Positions 14,721 through 20,416 of a stretch of 20,416 bases of DNA are shown piece after piece. The notes below the pieces were generated by a model. That model did no database searches, was not told the DNA's origin, and was given only the letters and a program-made list of their open reading frames with translations. Each line of letters starts with the position of its first letter. Positions within the stretch are counted from its first letter, which is position 1. This stretch comes from Planctomycetaceae bacterium UBA6163. GTDB taxonomy: Bacteria > Planctomycetota > Planctomycetia > Pirellulales > Pirellulaceae. A program made the position numbers and the translations under genes. The stretch is from NCBI GenBank assembly GCA_002428205.1, contig DIUH01000393.1, positions 4,121 through 24,536 on the forward strand. The letters run 5' to 3'.

Positions 14721-15353
14721 ATGAAGATCGCCATCATCGGCTCCGGCAACGTCGGTTCAGTACTCGGTCGTCGTTTGGCCCAGGCCGGACACACGATTTG
14801 TTTCGCCAGCCGCACCCCAACTAGCTCCAAGTTGGCTGCTTTGGTTGCGACAGCGCCCGATCGGTGCAGTGCCGCATTAGTCGGCGAAGCGGCGCAGAGC
14901 GCGGAAGTCGTGATCTATGCGGCGCCTTATGATCAAGCGGAATCGATCCTATCGTCGGTCGTTGATTTTCATGGCAGCGTGCTGATCGATTGCACCAATC
15001 CGTTGAACGCGACGTTCGACGGCTTGCAATTGGGACACACTGAATCGGCCGGCGAACGCTTGGCCCAGTGGGCACCGACGGCGCGGGTCGTCAAAGCATT
15101 CAATACGACCAGCGTTGCGACCATGGCAGACCCTCAATACAACGGTCATGTCGCGACTCAGTTTTACTGTGGTGACGATGCCATAGCAAAGCAGACGGTT
15201 GCCGACCTGATCAAACAATTGGGCATGGAACCGGTCGATGCCGGACCGCTGCGGAATGCTCGCTACCTAGAGGCCACCGCGATGCTGTACATCCACTTGG
15301 CGATTCGTGGCGGTTGGGGCGGCAACTGCGCCCTGAAGATGCTCAAAAGATAG
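14721..15353 (+). CDS. NADP-dependent F420-reductase-like oxidoreductase
   Basis: The 210-residue product is a single Rossmann-fold domain of the NADP oxidoreductase, coenzyme F420-dependent family (COG2085). The dinucleotide loop IIGSGNVGSVLGRRLAQAGH lies at residues 5-24. ASRTP at about 29-33 places Ser-Arg where the NADP 2'-phosphate is bound in this family. VVIYAAPYDQ (about 63-72), LIDCTNPLN (about 88-96) and RVVKAFNTTSVATM (about 120-133) follow in the usual order. In archaea and actinobacteria relatives move hydride between F420 and NADP; in many other bacteria family members have unknown substrates, so F420 use is not implied. Cytoplasmic. ATG at 14721 without a clear Shine-Dalgarno; it may be co-transcribed with the LptF-like gene. 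It converges on the GMC gene with 25 bp between stops. Confidence 0.85.
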   Translation: MKIAIIGSGNVGSVLGRRLAQAGHTICFASRTPTSSKLAALVATAPDRCSAALVGEAAQSAEVVIYAAPYDQAESILSSVVDFHGSVLIDCTNPLNATFDGLQLGHTESAGERLAQWAPTARVVKAFNTTSVATMADPQYNGHVATQFYCGDDAIAKQTVADLIKQLGMEPVDAGPLRNARYLEATAMLYIHLAIRGGWGGNCALKMLKR

Positions 15354-15382
15354 ATCGCTATCAGTCGTGCCGCGATTTTTAT
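15354..15382 (+). terminator. weak candidate terminator between convergent genes
   Basis: ATCGC just after the stop codon at 15353 can pair with GCGAT at 15372-15376 across a 13-base loop, followed by TTTTTATT. The stem is short (5 bp) and the T-run overlaps the stop codon of the GMC gene on the other strand, so this is only a possibility. Confidence 0.3.
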
Positions 15383-16959
15383 TGAACCAAATCACTGGCC
15401 AAACGATGTGCCAGCATCATGATCGTGGCATTGGGATTCACCGACGGGATCGTCGGCAGGATCGAGCCATCGATCACGTACAAACGTTGCGTACCACGCA
15501 CTGCCCCCGCGCGATCGACGACGCTGGTCGCATCGGTGTCGAGTCGACAGGTGCCGACCGGATGGTACAGCGTTTGAGCGAACCGGGCGATGGTTCGCTC
15601 GATCGCTTCGTCGCTTTGGCGACCTGCACCCGGCAAGATTTCATCACCAATGAACGGACGCAGTTGGGGATCTTCGGCAATGACGCGTCCCTGGCGAACC
15701 GCGGCGACCATCGCTTGCAGGTCGCTGTGGTCGGTCAAGTAACCCGGATCGATGCGGATTGCTCGCCCGCCAAATCCAAAAACGGTGGGTGGCACCAATT
15801 GGTCTGTGGGGCCGATCGAAACCGAACCGCGCGACTTCGGCGAACAGAGATTGATGCCGATCGTCATCGCCGCCACAGCCGATTCGCTGGGGTGCGTTAA
15901 ATAGTGTGTCGGCGTCACATGCACCTGAAACTCTTCACCCATTGCCGGCAAATCTAGCGGGAAATGGTGGGTGGCACCTATTGGCAATTGGTAGATGCCG
16001 CCGGATTCGGCTAGGTTGCTCGCCAAAGGGCCGGTCCCGGCGATTTGCCAACGTGCCAGGTCGGCGACCGATGGCTGGGTCGGGAACCGCTGGCGGCCGC
16101 TGACCGCAAAGATGATTGGCATGATCAAGTGATCGGTTAAGTGGTTGCCAACATTAGGCGAATCGACACGGATATCGATCGCTAAGTCGGCCAGTCTGCC
16201 ACTGGGTCCGATACCGCTTTCCATCAGGATTGCTGGCGAAGCGAATGTGCCAGCACAAAGGATCACCCCTTTTTCGGCCGTCAGGATTGTTGCGGTCGCA
16301 TCGCTGTCGCGTCGGACTTCTAACCCGATCGCCTGGTCGCCGTTGAAAACGACCCGGGTCACATGGGCGGTCATCATTTCCAGGCTTCCGGGATCGAGCG
16401 TGGCGCCAGCCAGCAGGTCCGCTGAGGTGATGCGGCCTGCGCGATTGCTCATCCGCAGAAATGCGTGTGGCGCTTCGATCGCCGGCGTGATCGTGCGTAA
16501 ATAATGCGTCGTCGCCTCGGATAGCCAGCGCGGCGGTTGAGGCCGGACCCAGGACGTTACGGCATTGAGACTTGATTTCAGCGATTGGCGGTCGAGCGGG
16601 CCACCACCGTCTGCGACAAGCCTATCGATGTCGCAGGGTCGCGGTGGATACCAAATCATGGCATTGATGCGTGTTGAACCGCCGGGGCCGCGGCCGCGAG
16701 GCTGGATCAATCGCCGGTTTGCCAAATACTTTTGCGGCTCCGTTTTTAATTGCCAATCTTGATCGGTTCCGAAGCTGTGCAGGTATTCCGCTGGCCTGCG
16801 GTTTGGCGGTCCAGGATCGGCCGCTTCGACGATCGCGACGCGATAGCCCGATTGGGCCAACACTCTGGCGACGACACATCCGGCCGAACCGGCTCCGACG
16901 ACGAGAAAATCGAAAAGTTTGATGGCTTCACCCCGGCGGTTCGTTCTGCCGCCTCGCAA
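15379..16959 (-). CDS. GMC-family FAD-dependent oxidoreductase
   Basis: The 526-residue product is a glucose-methanol-choline oxidoreductase, an FAD enzyme that oxidises an alcohol; the substrate cannot be read from sequence. The FAD loop LVVGAGSAGCVVARVLAQSG sits at about residues 19-38. RGRGPGGSTRINAMIWY (GMC signature 1 region) lies near 88-104 and GTFASPAILMESGIGP (signature 2) in the middle. Near the C-terminus the active-site HPVGTCRLD (His466) and IPSVNPNAT (Asn508) are both present. No signal peptide is seen. The start is uncertain. No ATG or GTG occurs between the upstream in-frame stop and the FAD motif, so I use the only canonical option, TTG at 16959; an ATC 12 codons inside would give the family-typical N-terminus. 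It diverges from the aminotransferase gene with 79 bp between starts. Confidence 0.9.
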   Translation of the reverse strand: MRGGRTNRRGEAIKLFDFLVVGAGSAGCVVARVLAQSGYRVAIVEAADPGPPNRRPAEYLHSFGTDQDWQLKTEPQKYLANRRLIQPRGRGPGGSTRINAMIWYPPRPCDIDRLVADGGGPLDRQSLKSSLNAVTSWVRPQPPRWLSEATTHYLRTITPAIEAPHAFLRMSNRAGRITSADLLAGATLDPGSLEMMTAHVTRVVFNGDQAIGLEVRRDSDATATILTAEKGVILCAGTFASPAILMESGIGPSGRLADLAIDIRVDSPNVGNHLTDHLIMPIIFAVSGRQRFPTQPSVADLARWQIAGTGPLASNLAESGGIYQLPIGATHHFPLDLPAMGEEFQVHVTPTHYLTHPSESAVAAMTIGINLCSPKSRGSVSIGPTDQLVPPTVFGFGGRAIRIDPGYLTDHSDLQAMVAAVRQGRVIAEDPQLRPFIGDEILPGAGRQSDEAIERTIARFAQTLYHPVGTCRLDTDATSVVDRAGAVRGTQRLYVIDGSILPTIPSVNPNATIMMLAHRLASDLVQ

Positions 16960-17038
16960 GTAAGAAAACGGATGATTAGGATCTTAGCGACATTTTTCGC
17001 GACTTCATTTCCAGCCGGCCCAACACTTAGCTAACAGC

Positions 17039-18223
17039 ATGTTCGAAACGCTCAAGCCCGCACCGCCCGATGCGATCCTCGGTCTGTCCGAAGCCTTCAC
17101 CGCCGATCCGAACCCGGCGAAGATTAATTTAGCGGTCGGCGTGTTTAAGGACGCTCAAGGCCAGACACCTGTTTTGGCTTGTGTTAAGGCGGCCGAGCAG
17201 CGGTTGGTGGATACCGAGTCGACCAAAACTTACCTCGGGATCGACGGTTTGCCAGCCTACCGCGACCATGCCCGACAATTGGTTTTTGGCGATGCAGTCG
17301 ATCCCAAACGGGTTGCGATGGTGCAGACACCAGGCGGGACCGGTGGCGTGCGAGTGTCAGCCGATTTCCTGGCCAGCCACCATCCTTCGACAACCGTTTG
17401 GGTCTCCAATCCGACTTGGGAAAACCACATCAGCGTCTTCAATGCCGCGGGGCTGGCGACTGAGACCTATCGCTACCTTGACGCATCCAAAACCGGGCTC
17501 GATTTCGCCGCGATGATGGATGATCTGAAGTCCAAGCCGCGTCCTGGTGACGTCGTTCTTCTGCATGCCTGTTGTCACAATCCGACAGGTGTCGACCTGA
17601 CTGCGGATCAGTGGTCCGACGTCGCTGATCTGTTGGTCCAGCGACAATTGTTGCCACTGGTCGACTTTGCCTATCAGGGTTTCGGCGCAGGCCTAGAAGA
17701 AGACACAGTGGGCTTGCGCGCGTTGCTGGCCCGTTGCAGTGAAGTCCTTGTGGCGACTTCGTTTTCCAAGAACTTCGGGCTTTACAGCGAGCGAGTCGGA
17801 ACTGCGGCGCTGGTTGCCACTGACGAACAATCGGCCAAAGCGGCGCTCAGCCACTTGAAGCGTGCGGTTCGGTCCAACTATAGCAATCCGCCCCGGCATG
17901 GTGCGTCCGTCGTGGCGACCGTTTTGGGCGACAGCGATCTAAGGCAACTTTGGTTGACCGAGTTAGCAGAAATGCGAACACGGATCGCCGATATGCGAAA
18001 GGCGCTCGTCGAGGCGCTTGCGGCGGCAAACGCCAAACGCGACTTTTCGTTTCTGCTGGACCAATCAGGGATGTTCAGCTACACCGGTTTGACGCCGATG
18101 CAGTGCGATGAACTGCGGACCAAGCAAAGCATCTATATCGTTGGCAGCGGAAGGATCAATGTCGCGGGTGTCACACCGGGAAACTTGTCGAGGTTGGCTG
18201 AGGCCATCGCCGGCGTGTTGTAA
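17039..18223 (+). CDS. aspartate/aromatic amino acid aminotransferase (class I)
   Basis: This 394-residue PLP enzyme belongs to the AspC/TyrB subgroup of class I aminotransferases, which exchange the amino group between aspartate or aromatic amino acids and 2-oxoglutarate. The PLP lysine is K244 in SFSKNFGLYSERVG. The other expected residues are visible: Trp127 in NPTWENH, Asn181 in HACCHNPTGVD, Asp209 and Tyr212 in LVDFAYQGFG, Arg252 after the lysine, and the carboxylate-binding Arg372 in GRINVAG. Length is normal. Aspartate and aromatic specificities cannot be separated from sequence alone, so I give no symbol. ATG at 17039 without a Shine-Dalgarno. No partner biosynthesis genes are adjacent; it shares a short divergent promoter region with the GMC gene. 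Confidence 0.94.
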   Translation: MFETLKPAPPDAILGLSEAFTADPNPAKINLAVGVFKDAQGQTPVLACVKAAEQRLVDTESTKTYLGIDGLPAYRDHARQLVFGDAVDPKRVAMVQTPGGTGGVRVSADFLASHHPSTTVWVSNPTWENHISVFNAAGLATETYRYLDASKTGLDFAAMMDDLKSKPRPGDVVLLHACCHNPTGVDLTADQWSDVADLLVQRQLLPLVDFAYQGFGAGLEEDTVGLRALLARCSEVLVATSFSKNFGLYSERVGTAALVATDEQSAKAALSHLKRAVRSNYSNPPRHGASVVATVLGDSDLRQLWLTELAEMRTRIADMRKALVEALAAANAKRDFSFLLDQSGMFSYTGLTPMQCDELRTKQSIYIVGSGRINVAGVTPGNLSRLAEAIAGVL

Positions 18224-18452
18224 AAGGACAAAATTCCTAACGCTCGCGATCTTTTGTGGTGACGAGAGTTGCCAGTCGTTCACCACCGCCAGACGGGATG
18301 CTGGCAATTTCGCGAGACCCTGCCGAATGTGGCGATTGGAGTGCCGGCAATGCTTCGCCCAACGTCCCGTGCGTTGGATTGCCGATCATTCGAAGAACGA
18401 ATCTGGCTTTGCACAAGCATTGCCAACGCCGTCGGAAAGAAGGAACTTGAAC

Positions 18453-19025
18453 ATGGTCTTGGTTGGCTTGTCAAAACGTGTGATATTCGGATTGGTGCTG
18501 GTCGGTGTGACCGCCGGGCATTCTGCCAACGCCGATTGGCATTCATTCTGGCATGGACTGCGAGTCGATTACGCACGCAATAATGTTTGGCCACAGCCAT
18601 TCGTTGATGTCGACGCCCAGGCCGTTCAAGCACCTTTCGCGGTGATGACGCACAACGGCTGGCGGGCGCACAACACGATCGGCAACGAACTGTTCCGTGA
18701 TGGTGACTGTTCGCTGAACCTGGCCGGCAACCGCCGAGTCGAGTGGATTGCCAAGCAGGCTCCCCATGAACGTCGCACGATCTATGTTTTGCGCGGCGCT
18801 AACGATGATGAGACCAATTTGCGGTTGGCATCGGTTCATCAGTCGTTGACTGCGATGCAAACCGGCGGACCGGCTCCCCAGGTTGTCGTAACCGACATCG
18901 AACCGGCGTCAGCATCGGGCGGATGGGCGACAAGCGTCAATCGTCAGTGGATGCAGAACTTGCCAGCGCCCAAGTTGCCGTCGACTTCGCCTTCGGGGGC
19001 CGCCGGAGCGACCTCTTCAAACTAA
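18453..19025 (+). CDS. exported protein of unknown function, 190 aa
   Basis: I do not recognise a named family. The start is well fixed: AAGGAA stands seven bases before the ATG at 18453, although the frame is open upstream into the end of the aminotransferase gene. A signal peptide is clear (Lys-Arg at 8-9, hydrophobic core 11-22, probable cleavage after ANA at 25-27). The mature part begins DWHSFWHGLRVDYARNNVWP and is rich in Trp, Asn and Asp. It continues with a region containing LNLAGNRRVEWIAKQAP and RTIYVLRGANDDET (about 89-130), then a VVVTDIEPASASGG stretch, and ends in a Pro/Ser/Gly-rich tail. No membrane helix or lipobox is present, so it should be periplasmic or surface-exposed. It precedes the TPR lipoprotein on the same strand by 318 bp; a functional link is possible but not shown. 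Confidence 0.82.
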   Translation: MVLVGLSKRVIFGLVLVGVTAGHSANADWHSFWHGLRVDYARNNVWPQPFVDVDAQAVQAPFAVMTHNGWRAHNTIGNELFRDGDCSLNLAGNRRVEWIAKQAPHERRTIYVLRGANDDETNLRLASVHQSLTAMQTGGPAPQVVVTDIEPASASGGWATSVNRQWMQNLPAPKLPSTSPSGAAGATSSN

Positions 19026-19343
19026 GCCGCCCAGCGGACGGTAACCGCCGGGGCTGAGAGTCCCGGCATTTGGGTTGGGCGATGACGGCCGCGATCGGCT
19101 TTGGCGGATGCGACGCCTTTTTTGAAAATCTCGATTGCACCCAGGAAAAGCCGTGAAGCGATTGGGTTGGTCGTGACGATATTTCATCTGAAGTATTGAT
19201 GCCCGACCGATGCCGACCATGGATTTCGGGCGATTTGCAAGTGCTGTGCAAATCGTGCCGAAGCTTCCTGATGCTAGGTAAGCGGAACAATTGGTTCTCG
19301 CCACCCTTCATCGGCATAACCTTGCTATTACAGGGTCCCAGAA
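19026..19343. other. 318-bp intergenic region with two hairpins
   Basis: No gene is supported here; minus-strand ORFs in it lack a ribosome-binding site and recognisable content. A GC-rich hairpin at 19047-19067 (GCCGGGG with TCCCGGC, one wobble) lies about 20 bases after the preceding stop and is followed by only three T, so it may be a weak or Rho-assisted terminator. A longer hairpin at 19225-19262 is listed separately. The promoter of the TPR gene should also be here but no consensus is clear. Confidence 0.5.
19225..19262 (+). other. 14-bp stem hairpin upstream of the TPR lipoprotein gene
   Basis: TTCGG pairs with CCGAA and, after a small internal loop, CGATTTGCA pairs perfectly with TGCAAATCG around a 7-base loop. 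No T-run follows on either strand, so it is not an intrinsic terminator. It lies about 80 bases before the GTG start at 19344, where it could be a leader structure or a protein-binding inverted repeat. Confidence 0.45.
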
Positions 19344-20416
19344 GTGAACGTTAAACGAAGTGCCCGCCGGGTATCTCATACCGCATGCATTGCGGGCATC
19401 GCCGCTCTTTATTCGACGGGATGCTCCAGCCAGTCATTCAACATGGCCTCGCTTAACCCGTTCTCCAAAGCGGAGGGTAAGGTTGCTGCGGCGACTGCCT
19501 CGCCAGCCGAGACGCAGCCCCAAACTGGCCAGCTTGCATCGATGCGGCAGGCTGTTACCGGTCAAGCGAACAACCTCAGCATGGCGACATCCAGCGCTTG
19601 GAACAAAACCAAAAACGGAGTCACCAACATGTTCGGCGGTGCTTCTGCCACCGCTGCTGAAGACGGCACCAAATTGGCCGACGATGATCCGACGCGATTG
19701 TCGACACCAGCATCCGTCAGCCCGGAAGTGTTCGTGGCGCAGGGTGCCTTGTGGGAAACCACAGGTGATTTCACCAAGGCGATGGACAGCTACAATCGCG
19801 CCGTTCAAACCGAGCCGAACAATGCCGCTGCGCTGGCTAGTATCGCTCGATTGCAACTTCGCCAGCAAGACTTTGCCCAAGCTTCGCAATCGTTCGAAAA
19901 AGCGCTCAAAGTCAGTCCTAAAGATTCCGCGCTGCTAAATGATTATGGCACAGTGCTGGCGAAATTGGGTGATTCCGCCGGCGCAGATCGAGCGATTTCC
20001 GAAGCCTTGGTGATCTCGCCGGGAACATCGCGCTTCGCTAACAATCTGGCGAACATCCGATTCAGCACTGGTAATCGAGATGGGGCGCTGGAGGTGCTGA
20101 TGCAGCACAACAAACCTGCCGTGGCTCACTTTAACATGGCCTACCTGCAGTATCAGGCTGGCAACTACGCCGAAGCGAAGAACCAACTTACCGAAGTGCT
20201 TAAGTACGAACCTGCGGCAAGCAACGATTCGGCGGTCGCGCAAGCTGTTTCCCGGTCGCGTGACATGTTGACCACGATCGATGCAGGGGCCACGCGGATC
20301 GCTCAGGCCGGTTCAGGGGTGTTGTCGACCGCAAACCAGATCAGCAGCACGTTCGCTGGCCAGCCTTCGCAAGTCGTTCCCTCTGCCGGGACAGCCCCGA
20401 GCACGGCAGCCCCGAG
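19344..20416 (+). CDS. TPR-repeat lipoprotein, TadD-like, truncated by the window edge
   Basis: The frame is open from a GTG at 19344 to the end of the window (357 codons, no stop), so the C-terminus is missing. An in-frame TAA lies nine codons before the GTG, and no ATG is available before the signal sequence. The N-terminus has Arg/Lys residues, a hydrophobic stretch and a lipobox-like STGC (Cys27), suggesting a lipoprotein. A Ser/Ala-rich linker (about 28-125) leads to TPR units at about 127-160, 161-194, 195-228 and 258-291, with a degenerate one between the last two. Typical TPR features such as GDFTKAMDSYNRAVQTEP and GNYAEAKNQLTEVLKYEP are clear. TPR lipoproteins with this plan include TadD of Flp/Tad pili; that link is inference and would need Tad genes downstream. 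After the repeats comes another Ser/Ala/Thr-rich segment. Confidence 0.85.
   Translation, partial: MNVKRSARRVSHTACIAGIAALYSTGCSSQSFNMASLNPFSKAEGKVAAATASPAETQPQTGQLASMRQAVTGQANNLSMATSSAWNKTKNGVTNMFGGASATAAEDGTKLADDDPTRLSTPASVSPEVFVAQGALWETTGDFTKAMDSYNRAVQTEPNNAAALASIARLQLRQQDFAQASQSFEKALKVSPKDSALLNDYGTVLAKLGDSAGADRAISEALVISPGTSRFANNLANIRFSTGNRDGALEVLMQHNKPAVAHFNMAYLQYQAGNYAEAKNQLTEVLKYEPAASNDSAVAQAVSRSRDMLTTIDAGATRIAQAGSGVLSTANQISSTFAGQPSQVVPSAGTAPSTAAP

Noticed and set aside
18108..18452. Upstream extension of the 190-residue exported protein into the aminotransferase gene
   Set aside because: The extension mirrors the end of the aminotransferase in another frame, while the ATG at 18453 has a Shine-Dalgarno and begins a proper signal peptide.
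19360..19938. 192-codon ORF overlapping the TPR lipoprotein gene
   Set aside because: It is an Arg/Pro/Ser-rich frame-shifted reading of the TPR gene; the overlapping GTG-initiated frame gives a signal sequence and clear TPR units.
1..20416. CRISPR arrays, tRNA or rRNA genes, insertion sequences, phage or defence genes
   Set aside because: No regularly spaced direct repeats, tRNA cloverleaf, rRNA segments, transposase or known defence domains were seen on either strand. The only mobile-like signal is the 97-bp palindromic element.

Overview
The window looks like chromosomal DNA of a planctomycete, most likely a Rhodopirellula-like member of the Pirellulaceae. This rests on four things seen here: a DUF1559 protein with a pilin-type N-terminus, a small lipoprotein of the carboxypeptidase-regulatory-like type, moderately GC-rich sequence with patchy Shine-Dalgarno use, and a Gram-negative type LptF/LptG permease beside flagellar genes. 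The assignment is inference from gene content; no rRNA or marker gene is present.

Bases 1-10923 are one flagellar basal-body and export block, all on the minus strand. In transcription order it reads: a degenerate GHKL/HATPase protein, flgB, flgC, fliE, fliF, fliG, fliH, fliI, fliJ, a YlxF/MotE-like membrane protein, fliK, then an unrecognised 187-residue protein. Several joints overlap (HATPase/flgB by 4 bp, fliH/fliI by 8 bp, fliJ/motE-like by 10 bp), so translational coupling is likely. The products cover the proximal rod (FlgB, FlgC, FliE), the MS ring (FliF), the rotor switch (FliG), the export ATPase complex (FliH, FliI, FliJ) and hook-length control (FliK). The gene order from flgB to fliK matches that of the Bacillus fla/che operon, with the HATPase gene added in front.

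Bases 11086-12819 hold two independent minus-strand genes, a small lipoprotein and a DUF1559 pseudopilin-like protein, each followed by an intrinsic terminator. Between them lies a 97-bp near-palindromic element with perfect 18-bp terminal inverted repeats, which looks like a small mobile or REP/MITE-type repeat.

Bases 12820-13378 are a 559-bp gap with no convincing gene, from which an LptF/LptG-family permease (plus strand) and the DUF1559 gene diverge. The permease is followed by an NADP-dependent F420-reductase-like enzyme. A convergent GMC oxidoreductase (minus) comes next, and a class I aminotransferase of the aspartate/aromatic type diverges from it (plus).

The right end (18453-20416, plus) encodes an exported protein of unknown function and a TPR lipoprotein that runs off the window, separated by a 318-bp gap containing two hairpins.

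The points most worth a second look are a FliG whose torque-helix charges are nearly all missing, the ATP-lid-less HATPase coupled to flgB, and the palindromic element.
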